Origin: Hymenopellis radicata
Lineage: Eukaryota > Basidiomycota > Agaricomycetes > Agaricales > Physalacriaceae
Assembly: GCA_015501595.1 (NCBI GenBank)
Contig: JADNRX010000017.1
Location: 310,001-374,000 of the forward strand
Reading direction: 5' to 3'
DNA length: 64,000 nucleotides
Of the stretch, positions 1 through 11,065 are shown one piece after another. Position numbers and translations under genes: made by a program. Each line of letters begins with the position of its first letter. Positions within the stretch are counted from its first letter, which is position 1. The notes below the pieces were generated by a model that was given only the letters and a program-made list of their open reading frames with translations, searched no databases and had not been told where the DNA came from.

Positions 1-537
1 TTGCGTGTGGCGTGCAACGAGAAGCTACACGTCGAGTTCTTCAAATTCTTCAGGAAGGAGGCATCGAAGATATCCCGCGCTTCTCACGACATTCCTGTCT
101 TCTCGCCAGATGGATGCATTGATGTCGGCCCAGAGAGTAAAACGGCAAGACGCATTCTGGAGCAAGCCGCAGTTCGAGAGAATTTTCTCGCCAAAAACAT
201 TATCCGCAAGCCAAAAGAGGACGTAAAGTACGCCGACCTCTCAACATCCGTAGTGACGGACGAGTCAGGCCCGAATGATCCCGCGCCACCGCAGGCGGGG
301 TCCAGCCGTCATAGAAAGGCGGCCGCAGAGCCGGTTCCCGCGGTACAGGCTGCCCCGGCTCAACAGAGACGAAATGCGCCTGCATCCCAGGCTGCTCCGA
401 CCGTCCCGCGGCACACGGCAATTACACAGCCAAGTCAACCAGCAAGGACTACGAGGGCAACAACGCGCGAACCTGCTCCTCAGGCTGCCGCTACGACCAG
501 CAAGTCGAAGAAGACAAAGACGGGAGGACGTCAGTGA
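1..537 (+). CDS. C-terminal part of an unknown protein (5' truncated by the window)
   Basis: The reading frame is open from the first base to a TGA at 535-537, so only the C-terminal ~178 residues are present and the start lies outside. The first ~85 residues are mixed and charged, with several aromatic residues. From about residue 90 the chain becomes low complexity, rich in proline, alanine, glutamine, threonine and arginine, and it ends in a basic KSKKTKTGG stretch. Such a tail is probably disordered and could bind nucleic acid or act as a nuclear signal, but that is inference. I do not recognise a domain. Confidence 0.45.
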   Translation: MRVACNEKLHVEFFKFFRKEASKISRASHDIPVFSPDGCIDVGPESKTARRILEQAAVRENFLAKNIIRKPKEDVKYADLSTSVVTDESGPNDPAPPQAGSSRHRKAAAEPVPAVQAAPAQQRRNAPASQAAPTVPRHTAITQPSQPARTTRATTREPAPQAAATTSKSKKTKTGGRQ

Positions 538-1116
538 ATGCGAAGTGGAGATTTGAAGAGAAGAGTATGATGGGTTAAAGCAATGTAGCATAAATAGTCG
601 CTGAATAAATAGCCTCACAATCCTAGAGGAGATAAATGGTCAACTTCGGTCAAAGGTGGTGTTATGAGGATACTAGATACACTCTGAAGATACGAAGTAT
701 CAGTGTCGACGCCCAGTTCAATGACGCAAGACGAAACTGTTTTCACCAATCCTGTTGAGAAGTTTGAATGCAAGAAGACAAATGAATAATCAAAAGGGCA
801 ACCAGGATGAACTGGACTAGAAATTATGCTGCGGTTTGCAGAGGCACTGGTTCCGAGTCAACACGCGATGTGAATATCAGGATTTGCCATGAGAGTATGC
901 TGGTGGTAGATGACGGCGGGAGTGAGAGAGGAGACACAAAGGCAATGTAGCTGATAGAATTCCGGTGTGAAGCGGCGAGCGCGCTGACTCCTGGCGGAGT
1001 TTCAAAACGCGTCTTTGCCAGCAACACCCACACTGTCAAATCGCGTCCAACATGTCGACATTCGCCAACGGAACACGGTTCTACTGACAGTGGTGCGCGC
1101 TTGATCCGCTTTACTC
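538..1116. other. intergenic, no gene seen
   Basis: About 580 bases with only short frames on both strands that lack family features. The region separates the unknown protein end from the AAA-ATPase-like relic. I see no repeat or RNA gene. Confidence 0.4.
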
Positions 1117-2419
1117 ATGTTGCCGCGACTAAGCCAACCTTTAGACGTCTCTACATCGCCCTCGGAGGGCTCTGACTCCCGTGCTCTATCCTCCACATTC
1201 TCAATGTCGCCACCACTCAGTCCCGATATGAAGAGGTTTTCTGCTCAGAGCGGCGACTCTCAGCGCTCTAATTCGCCCTCCCCGAGCCCAGACACGAATT
1301 CTGGCTACCCGAAATACTACAACCCAGCTACAAATCCACTTTCGGGGCTGCAGCAGTGAGTGTCACGACCTGACCTATTCTTGCTGAAAACACTAACTCT
1401 GTGCAAAGCCATGTTCCTCTTGCCAATCGCCTGCGGACTTTTTTTAACACTCCTGGGCTCGTTTAGGTGAACAAGATACCCTCCGATGCTTTATGTCCCG
1501 TAATTTCTCGACGCTTGGAAGATCGACTCGCGTTAATGAGACGATCTTCCGGCTTTGGGAAGACTACGTTCCTTTCCACGTCTGAGTTTCTCCGCGAATC
1601 CATCATCGGCCCTCGTCCGCCAAGTCTTCCACCTTTTCGGGGGGATCGTCTTGTCCTGCGTGTTGACCTCCAGGCAGTCTTCTACGACGACGGCGAGAAC
1701 ATTCGCCGTTCAGTGAACGAGTACATAAATCTGATATAGTTTCCTTGTTCGATATGCCGAGGAACTGGATTTGTCTGACGTTGACGAAACCGCAAGCTAC
1801 GTTCACCTCACCTCTGGATGTATCACGTCTGGATGTACATTTTAGGCTGGTAAGTCATTCTCCTCTCAAGTAGTAGACTTCTCTGACCATCGTTTAGTTA
1901 CTTCTTGCTCGTTCAGGTCACCAACTCATTATCCTCATCCACAACTTTAACTGGCCGCTATTAACGTCAACGCCCAAGAACTATATCGACATCAGTGCTT
2001 TCATCTGGGACTGCATTATTGACCCTTTCCGTTCCGCTCTGGATGGTGGCTACGTAGTCGATGGCGCTATTAGTATCTTGGGGCGGCCCTTCGACGAAGA
2101 GCCAACCTGGGTTCGATCCTCACCAATTTCCCAATCGCTGTTCGACCACATTGGGTGCCATATATCCGATGAGGAGCGAGTTCGAGGCGCCTTTGGTTTC
2201 ACATTGCCTGAGGTTCAAGCATTGGCGGCGGAGGTCTTCGGTGAGTCTGACATAAGAATCGTTGACGAGCTGAAGGACACACCGAGTATTCCATGGCAGA
2301 TACTCTTGAACGATTCAGGTAACCTATGGAGGAACCAAACGAAGAATTGGAGCGTAGAAGGTCAAGGCCGTTATCGTCTGGTTATCGTTCTCAGTACAGA
2401 GTCCGGCTGGCAAGCGTGA
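1117..2419 (+). pseudogene. AAA-ATPase-like protein, probably degenerate
   Basis: A first exon (1117-1356) encodes a Ser/Pro-rich leader. A second (from about 1470) carries RRSSGFGKTTFLST, a P-loop of the form seen in fungal AAA-ATPase-like proteins, where the first glycine of the Walker A motif is replaced by arginine. A third (from about 1919) gives HQLIILIHNFNWP, in the place where the family has a Walker B such as VLIDEYDAP. Both acidic residues are gone. The last part (to 2419) is a helical segment with SILGRPFDEEPTWVRSS. Joining exon 1 to exon 2 needs a non-canonical donor, and the frame after 1739 is interrupted. I read it as a decaying member of this expanded basidiomycete family. A functional gene with unusual splicing is possible. 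Confidence 0.5.
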
Positions 2420-2449
2420 GGTACTTTAAAACATTGAATTGTTCGAACC

Positions 2450-3306
2450 CTACGTCGCTCGTTCTGAAGACACTACGACCATGCTGCCAGTGGCTTCCAA
2501 TCGACCGCAACTTGGCTCGAATAGAGGTCCCGGAAGCCTGCAATATAACACAAGAACGCTCTTCAAGAGCCTGTGGAGTCTACGGTTCTCTGTTCTCTTC
2601 GAATTACCATCCCCGTTCTTGAAATGAACCCCCACCAAGGATCTGGCAACCTCGCCAGAGTTCTGTCGAAGAACGTGTGTATTGCTCCCAAGGAATAGCT
2701 CAAAGAGCGGGAATTCAGCACGGGCCCATACGTCCTGCACGACGCTCGGAATTGTGCCTCTGGTGATCACGGTGGCGGGTTCGAAATCCTTTGGCGGACT
2801 GGCTAGAGCATAGGACTGTTCAAAGTCAATAAGGACGACAACCTCTGGAAGGATGTATATGTCTGGCTAACGGGGCGTTCAGGCACTCTGCCGGTGCATG
2901 AGGCCCAGGGGGATCCGTCGCGCGTACTGACTTCCTCCGTCTCCGATATAGGCGTACAAATCGGCGTCGGACCACTCAAGAATGCGCTTAGATGCACGAA
3001 AGAGGATATTGAACGTGGTGATATCTGAAGACATGAATGAGTGAGGGACTAAAGAGCTGTCAACGCGCCACAGACCCACCTCCATGGACGAAGCCTGCAC
3101 GATGCCTGCGGTAGATTGATGGTGGTCGGTTTTACACAGACGGTCGCGGAAACATGGTCCATTACTGTCTTTACTGCATCTGAACCGTTCTTACTTAACG
3201 TCTTCCAATAGTTCCTTTCGGCTTGGAACCCGTTATGAGACTGCCAGACGATGTTGCGCACGTGTTTATTCACGTACTCTATTGTGTAAAACCACCTGAA
3301 TCTCAC
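2450..3306 (-). pseudogene. SRPK-like serine/threonine kinase, broken copy
   Basis: Reading leftwards from 3306, fragments follow the order of an SRPK-type kinase. SSDITTFNILFRASKRILEW (about 3040-2970) corresponds to the catalytic-loop HxD...N region. VVVLIDFEQSYALASPPKDF (about 2825-2770) corresponds to the DFG/activation-segment region with DFE. RAEFPLFELFLGSNTHVLRQ lies in the C-lobe. The frames change between these pieces and the true N-lobe is not visible. The stretch at 2885-2940 and the one near 2520-2550 are close copies of parts of another kinase relic at 17,345-17,590. It is a relic, or a gene whose splicing I cannot resolve, of a family that is strongly expanded in Agaricomycetes. 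Confidence 0.6.
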
Positions 3307-3445
3307 GCAGTTCTATGGAGGGTTGAGAGCCTTCTCGAGACATTCACTTGGCTGAGAATATAAATCACATTTATGGGCATGTAAAGCAAGCAGTAGGGCA
3401 TTGCACATCTCGAAATGCTGAACTGATTCGCGTTCCACCGAGGTC

Positions 3446-6093
3446 TTAGACATAACACTTGTATTTAGGATCGTTGGCGCCCTTCCAGTCGACTGTTGAT
3501 GTTAGCAAGGCGAATAGAAGAGAGGGGAAGGGTCTCTACCGCAATGCCAGCAATCCAAGAGATGGTCAGGATCGCTATACAGCGTCAGCTGTTATATTCT
3601 GCAAAAAAAAAAATGCTTACTACTTCCTCTTGATGGCGACCAGTCGCTCATAGTTATTGCCCCAGAACGATGCTACAAGCAGGTTTGTGTACATGGTGAG
3701 GCCTCCTGACACCATACAGAGCACTCACTCTCGAAATTTGGTTCGTGGATGTCAGCCTCGTTCTATCACGAAGCGTGAGCAGCCCGCCAGCGTGGAATGT
3801 GAATGGCAGCCCACCTGATAAGCTCCAGAACCCGATGTTATGCCCCGTAAGACATCCATCTTCTTTGTAAGTCCCTGGTAGGCAAGTATTTTACTGTCCG
3901 TCGTCGTATTGAAAGACCAAGATGCTGAGGACGTGATCTTTCAGAGATGAGAGACTAGCGTGCGTGTGGAACGGGCAAACATTTACATGCCATAACGAGC
4001 GCCTCCAGGCATTGGTGACGCTGGTTTCCTCGGTTTGATTGTACAGAAATGGTGTAACAGCGAAGACGATAGGAAAAGCTGAATCTCGGAAAATCTCCAT
4101 TAAGGCGTCGAGCAACTTTCCACGTTCCGTTTCTGTAGCGAAATTATCCACCGGGATAAGTCGGGAGCTAGTAATGGAAGGCACGCCCACGGGCTGGGTA
4201 GCGTCAGACGTTGAATTCCCGAAACCAGGAATGACATACCACACTAGACGCAAGAAACTCGTTGAAAAAGCTGAGAAAGGATGGGATGACTGTCAAATTA
4301 AAGGTGGTCGTAGAATCAGCTAAGCTGTCCAGGAAGGCCTCCAGCTCAACCATGTCATCTGCTGCTTCTTCGATTCCGAGAATAGGATTGGTGAAAATAA
4401 TGCCTTGTCTAGGCTACGAGGACGTCAACCACATCAAGGCTAACAGTTGGCTGTGAAGAGAAGTACTCACGAGCACGTAGCCTCCCCATCCTAGAAGTCG
4501 AGGTTAGTCAACTGAGAGGGAGAAGTGACTACAGAATACCTCTTTGGGCGTAGAACAGTGAATGCGAGATCATAAATTGCAGAACACTTTCCATTCGTTC
4601 GTCTGTTCCATTGAACGTCGCCAACGCTCTGGGAGACCCTGGTAAGCACGAACAACTCTTGTACTAAAAGGAGTGGGGGCCTACGTAGTGAGCGTCATTT
4701 GCGGAAGAGCCTTCATGGTCACTTCCATGACCACTCCAAATGTACTGCCGCCGCCTCCGCGAAGAGCGAAAAAGAGATCAGTATTCTGACACCTATTGGC
4801 GGTTAAATAGTCGCCATTTGGCGTGACAACTTTTGCCTGCAACTGCACATATACCTAGTTAGCAAGTGCGGAATAGAGTAAGCGACACAAGCACATACAA
4901 CTCGATCTACAGCCAAGCCGAAGACATTGGATATCGCGCTACGCGGGAAGTGTGAGGAGCGTTCAATTCCATTGTCGAACGTACCTATGGCCGCCACCCT
5001 GCAGATAACCTCCTGCAGCAGCGATGCTCGTGGATGAACCGCCGGGGAAGGTGACGTGGTTAGCTTCGGCAAACTCGAAAAGTCTTTCTTGCAAGACTCC
5101 GGACTAGCGGTAGTCTGTAACAAGCCATTTAAAGTGCGGAATGAAGTACCTCGAAAGTGATAGCGGGGCCTGCAGACTGCGGACAGGTGGCAGGGATGAA
5201 GTCGGCGTCGTAAGCAAGCTGAAGAAGATGAGCTTGACATCTACAAGGGGACGTAAGAACTACTTGCCGATTGCATGTTGTGTATCTTTGCCCGGAAGAA
5301 CAAGCTTTAGCCCAAAGTCCTGGGGAGAAAGATAAACCTTGCGTACCCATATACCAAGAGAGTCAGGTGCCGAACTGCGACCCATGTAATCGTGCTGTGT
5401 AGATAGGAATCTCTCAATGAGCACATGGCGAAATAGTACGGAAACACTTACACCGGTACTCTTGATGGCAAGGTTGATCCCAGTGAGCCTCGCAAAGGAG
5501 AAAGCAGCTTGAACGTCTGAGGCAGAACGGACGTCAATCTAGAGACATCTCGGTCAAAATTGTAGCACCCGTTAGAACAAACCATACATAGTGGGACGAG
5601 ATACTGCCTTGTTCGCAGACGCTTGGCGGAGAAAATGCTAGGGGATCTTGAGGGTTCGCATCGTTGAGTAGGCATTGTGAGGCAGTGGATTGACAAGTCT
5701 CCCATTCAGTCTGCAGGGGATGAGGGACTGTACTGTAAATATCCGCGACAGAAAATTGATTACATTCATATAAGCCGCAAACACGTTCACGCGATAGTCT
5801 GATGTAAGAGGGTGTGAGCGAAAGAGTGTTGTAGCATTGAGTTAATCATACACACCTCTGTTGCTATAATTGTCCATGACGCTCGAGCAGGTGGTTTCGT
5901 CGAAGTCACCGGCAACGCCCTCTGCAAGAGAATAGCATGGGCGAGCGAGAGGTGATGCGTAGAAAAGACGACCGTTGACCGTGTCATTGAGTTCGTTCCA
6001 CTGGGAATCTGTGATGCTCCCGTCTAGCAGTAGACTGGATGCAACGCTTGGCAATGAAAACCCGCAAATGGCGGCGAAGAGACTGTACTGCAT
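3446..6093 (-). CDS. secreted BBE-like FAD-linked oxidase
   Basis: A berberine-bridge-enzyme-like flavoprotein that uses covalent FAD and O2 to oxidise small molecules, usually outside the cell. The ATG at 6093 is chosen because it opens with a signal peptide ([20 protein letters not shown]); an upstream in-frame ATG at 6153 would spoil it. In order: [26 protein letters not shown]; the FAD-binding segment [16 protein letters not shown] with the flavin-linking His; [37 protein letters not shown]; and near the C-terminus FWGNNYERL and [13 protein letters not shown], the BBE domain end, with TAA at 3446-3448. About ten short introns interrupt it. The second flavin-linking Cys of bicovalent members is not obvious in the GGGH segment, so attachment may be through His only. 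It stands beside P450-a on the same strand and probably serves the biosynthetic cluster. Confidence 0.85.
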
Positions 6094-6853
6094 GAGAAGA
6101 TATGTCAAAGGACAAGCGGAAGGCTGAGCTGCAGCCTTATAAGAAATGGACATGTTCGAAAGAGTGGATCGTTTGCCATCCAGGGAAAGTGCCGTTCTTC
6201 CTTTGCTGTTCTCCAGGCGTGATGATCATGATATCTGAGATGCTGTAGCGCAGACCAACGCATTCGCATGCGCAGGCCCGCCACGAATTTCCAGTGCCTT
6301 GCAATCACTTGGTTTGACGAGTTTAAAAAAAAAAATGCAAAGAACAGACGATGAAAACATCAGAAAAGATCGAGTTGTCATCCGATCATTGCCCGCTGTT
6401 TGCCGAATGACAGCGGGATTTCCCTTTGCGGTCAAGTACCAACGTCCATTCTGGGCAGATTCTGGGTGTCCACGTCGAGATGCCACACCCCCACCTCGGT
6501 TTGACGTAACATAGTATACTCTGTTGACTGCGAAGAAACCGGCAATCTCCCGCTCGGCCTGGTGTCAACGTCGGGGTCTATGCATTGCTTTTCTGAAAGT
6601 GAACTGGCTCAGCCGACATCCTTACTCCACATATCGCCTTGTGGGTCTTCTTTCTTGGGTAAGGGGAAACACGCTACCTCAGATTGTAGGGATGCCGTAG
6701 TTCCACCGAGTTATGGGGAGTCGTCTTCTCTTGACATGCGGTACCGCATCCGCTTCAAGCACATGTTTCGTGCAGATTTTGCTTCAGTGTCACTGTGTAA
6801 TTCTAGATGGGAATAGTACAGACTAAGTACGGGAATATCTCTTTCGACCAGGA
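6094..6853. promoter_or_regulatory. upstream region of the BBE-like oxidase
   Basis: About 760 bases between the stop of P450-a and the start of the BBE-like gene, both on the minus strand. It should hold the promoter of the oxidase gene and the 3' end of P450-a. I see an A-rich run near 6328 but no coding frame with family features. Confidence 0.35.
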
Positions 6854-9194
6854 TCAAGGCCAGTCCAGCGCTTCCACTTCTGCCCGTTCGGCCTCCTGGA
6901 GAACCATCTCGGCCGTGTTCGCGTCGCGGACACTGAAGAGACACTTGAACGGCGCGGGTCCTATAACGAGACCACTCGAAAAATCGTTCGGATTCGGCAG
7001 AATCCTGTTTCCGCTTTCGTCAACTGGCGCTTTCACGTTGAATGCCCATAAGATTCTAGGTCATAACAGTTAGATGTGAGGTCGTAGATAGATTTTGATC
7101 AAGATGTTACCTGACAATGGCGATGTAGTCCGCCTGCAACGCTACATGCATACCCGGGCACAGACGACGTCCGAATCCAAACGGGATAGTAAAATTAGCA
7201 AGTGTAGGATCGGTGGCGTTCAAGAAGCGCTCAGGAGAGTACTCGTCTGGGTTGGGGAAAACAGCTTCATCTTGTGTCATGGAACTGTGGGACAAACGTT
7301 AGTTGAAAGAGATCAGTGTTGTCGGACTCACAAGATGTTCCCATAAACGGTACTTCCAGTAGGAATGAGCATTCCGTTATATGTGTCGTCGGCTGTAGTA
7401 GCGTGCGCGAAGCCCGTCGGAGCCAAACAACGCCACCTACATAGTTTGCAACATTAGGATCGGAGTGCGACCAGAACAAAGTTGGAGTAGACGAATTTAT
7501 CCTTACCTGGTTGTTTCCTTCACCAACGCTTGGATGTAGGGAAGTTGATCCTGGTCTTGGAATCCCGGCATACGCTCACGACCGACCACGGAGTCAATTT
7601 CGGCCTGCGCCTTCTTCGTGACCTCGGGATACAAGAGCATCGCCACTTATCAGAATGTCAGAATGGTATTTTTGATGACACATAACAGTGACTTACTGAG
7701 AAAGACCTCTACGGTAGTAGCGGTCTATTCCCCAGAATGAGTATCGAACACAGGTTCGCGAGCCCACGTACCGTTCCGACGCCAGCGGCCCATGGTGCCG
7801 ACAAAGTGTACGCCGCCTCCAGGTCGTTGAGCCCGAATTCCTCTTGCCTAGCCAGCCCATATGTCGCCATGCATTGCTTTGCGTTTCCATCCTTCATTTT
7901 ATCACGCACTTCATTCATCAAGGACAGGTATAATTCACTATCAAGAGCCCTGCGGCGTTCCGGCTCCCATCGGAACCATTGAAGGAACCGCTAAGAACAA
8001 GCTCAATCGGATGACACATTAAACGAAGGGCAGAACAAACCGGAAGATATAGCAGCACCGGCCACTGGAATTTAGGATCGTTGTCTGAATAGTAGTACAC
8101 CAAGAAGCAGTTCCGATACGCACCGAATCAACTAAAAATTTTCCGGGAACGCTGTTCAAGGTTCAGGACTCCAGCAAGTACCACAACGAGAAGACATACT
8201 TGACTCTAGAAAGACGTTTGCAAGTTCGTCAGGAAAGCTTTGTAAAGAAATCAGCCCTCTTACTGAGCGAAATCTAAGCTCGTTCAGTCAGTCGTCGTCC
8301 GCTTGCATGAGGATATCGACTTACACATGCCGCTTCGCGTCTGTTTAACGACAACCTCCTCTTGAAGCGACTTGATACGCCGTCCATAAGCGACGCAGAA
8401 TATAATTGAGGCAGCAAACCTGAAAGGATGTTGATAGTACCCCGAAGCGAAGGCTTTTCATTCAGGTGCATTTACCTTCGAATGCGCGACCGAAATTGAT
8501 ACGGATCCTGATCTTGTAGCAGTTCTTTCAGCAGAATGGACGCTTCCACGGATTGGAGAGCACGATAGCCCAGAGCAGCAGTGGGACTCATCCCTGCCTG
8601 CAGAAACTGAGCACGAGCCGTTGGTCAGACGTGCAGAAAGCTTTCATTAATCCAGCACCCACCGTTTTCCACTTCCTGAAACTGGGGCCATCAGACATTC
8701 CGATGCCATGCAGAGGTGATAAGATTTCGTGGCTGTTTCAAGGTGAGACCTCATACAGCAACTTAAACTCTCTCGTACCCCACTACACTTCTCGGGCGGC
8801 TGGAGTATATGTTGCCCTTGACTTCGAGGAGGTCATGGGCTACTGAGGCAGATCCGATAACTTTACAGAGAGTTACCATGGTGCGCTTGCCATGTTCAAC
8901 GACATACCGACGACTTGCTGGCTCCCCAAATGGAACGATATTACAGCACCTTTTACCGACATAAGTCTGACGTGTCGAGATCATGATATAAAAAATGGTA
9001 CCGAATTTTTGGTGCCACTCGTGAAATGTCCGCCATCGGTGCGTTGACGAAAGGCGACCAGAAATATTTCGCCAAGACGGTCCAGGCGGTAGCTGTGCAT
9101 AGCGTCGAAGATTTCTGAAAGTCAGGACGCCCACAGTGGTGAGAATCCCCACGAAAAGCGCGGTGTATAACTGGCTAGACACTAGAGCGCACAT
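6854..9194 (-). CDS. cytochrome P450 (P450-a)
   Basis: A microsomal P450 monooxygenase. The ATG at 9194 is preferred because it begins directly before the membrane anchor ([17 protein letters not shown]); an in-frame ATG lies at 9293. A proline hinge LPPGPSW follows, then [20 protein letters not shown], then [10 protein letters not shown] at an exon end. The I-helix reads [12 protein letters not shown] across an intron, so the usual acidic residue of AGxD/ET is a glycine. The K-helix is KETTR and the haem loop [10 protein letters not shown] at about 7145-7175. The C-terminus has an unusually long tail rich in acidic and alanine residues, ending ALDWP with TGA at 6854-6856. It is closely related to the split P450-b (17,978-18,501 and 41,984-43,808). 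Its position between the FAD oxidase and the DUF6534 gene suggests a tailoring role. Confidence 0.88.
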
Positions 9195-11065
9195 GGTCAC
9201 GATAGTATGAGGCAGAGATGACAGCAACGTTTCCCACACTGAATCATGATCTTTTAGCGCTGTGGAAAGGAAGGACGGGGAACAAGGCGTCATGAAAACA
9301 ACCGACGGCAGGCAGGCACGCGTGACACTCTCAGCATCACGGCGACATTATGATTGAGATCTATATCCTGGTTGGGGAATGAGATGCAATGACAATTGAA
9401 AGGATATCTCCCGGAAGAATGGAAGCACGTTTAATATGTTCCCCGCGTTCCTCTGTGGGACCGTGACGTGCACTGACTTTCTTCCTTCTCGCCCCGATCA
9501 CGTAGACCTCGCGGCAACCTCCCACCTGTTGTGATCATCACGACGCCGCTTGGGTATCGTGAACTGATATTGAGTCACAAATAAAGCGGTTCGTGCGACG
9601 TGCAAGGGCTTGTACCGGTGACGTCCAGGTCTACTCGAGAAATTAAAATGGAACGACTTCATCACCGCACCTGCTGTCGAACTCGTGTGGGTAAGGTGAT
9701 GTGACAAGAATAAGATCAAAAACACACTCGTATACGTCCACGTCAAGTGCACCGAATTCAAATGATCGTCTCATGCGGACCAGTCGAATAATACGCTTCC
9801 AGACGCTTCCCCGGGAGCGCAGAGTTAAGATGGGCCGCTAAGGGAAAATAAACACTACTCCCAGTCGGGACGTCGGCCGTTCTACTAGCGCATACCGGCG
9901 AATCACGTAGTTCGTCGAAAATACAAGAGTTGAACAGTGTTCGATCTTTGTAAGAACAAGCTCCGACTCGTTCAACGTTCAAGTAGAGAATAAACAGGGG
10001 GGTCATAGGGGAGCGGAAGAGCGGACCGTTCTCAACCTTGAATCTAATCTAATCAATCGACAGGGACGCAAGGCCAAGCCATCTTTGGCAATGGTACTTC
10101 GTAGCAGTGACATGTCCCTCATTGCAAGCATACAGAGTGCTAAGACCCACTGCCTGGCAGTTCGGTCGACATTATAGGTCTTCTTCGAGGATGGTTCCCG
10201 GGGCATTGAGCAGCTTGAAATTCCCGATTTGATTCCCCATCGTTCGCGTCCGGCGTCCGCTCTCTCTTCCCCAAACTCCGATCCTCGCCAGCCTCATCGG
10301 TCACCTATTTGGCACTCACCCACCTACTACCCAATGTCGCTTTCTGGCCTTTCCAATGCAGTCAGGAAGGTTTCGGGAATGTCGGGCACATGACCGTCTG
10401 GTTCCTTTTCCATTACGCTCACTCCAGACTGCAGCCTCCAAGTTACGACTGGGACGATTACCGTCCTAAGCGCTTATACGGAGACGCTGAAGAATGTGCG
10501 CGTGTCTAATCTTCTCTTACTGCGGAGACACTAACATGTTGGCGACATGAAGTACACTTGGCTGACAGAACTGTACGTTTACATTTGCAATTCCCTGGCG
10601 CGGAAGAGCACCTGGACCGTATTAAGGCGACGACAAACGCGAACACTTACGACGCGCAGCTGCAGGAAGCGCTGCCGCAAGCCTGGGAGACGGGGGGATT
10701 TGGGCGATCTAGAGGGCTCGACGGACAGAGATGGTGAGTACTTACGGTGTACATAACTGTTTGCTGATTCTGGGTTAATTATGTGTAGCTTTGCTTGCTG
10801 GAGACGACGGTAGACTCGATGGCTTCTATACGCTGTGTCTGTGATACCCTTCCCTTGATGTCATGGTCCATGTCAAATTCAAGTCATCCATTTGCTCGCG
10901 AAGATGCCTAGTGTGCATCCAATAAATGCTCGACGCCTCACCGCCAGCGAAGACCAACACACAGGATACCTTGCATCTTGTGCTCTTTTTCCCTCGTAAC
11001 CAATCCACTCTTCTAGGATTCAAAAAAGCGCATAATCAAAACGTAAATTATTCCAGTCAGACTCA
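9195..11065. other. long gap, no convincing gene
   Basis: About 1.9 kb. The first part should contain the P450-a promoter. Around 10,309-10,740 on the plus strand there are two short frames. One of them (about 10,588-10,727) gives a helical, charged peptide ending at a possible splice donor (ATGGTGAGTA). They could be exons of an unrecognised gene, but I cannot join them into a convincing product. Confidence 0.3.

Noticed and set aside
9498..10206. Three minus-strand frames joined by 4-base overlaps, looking like an operon
   Set aside because: One of the starts is TTG, the peptides have no family features, and coupled frames of this kind are not expected in a fungal nuclear genome. I take it as chance.
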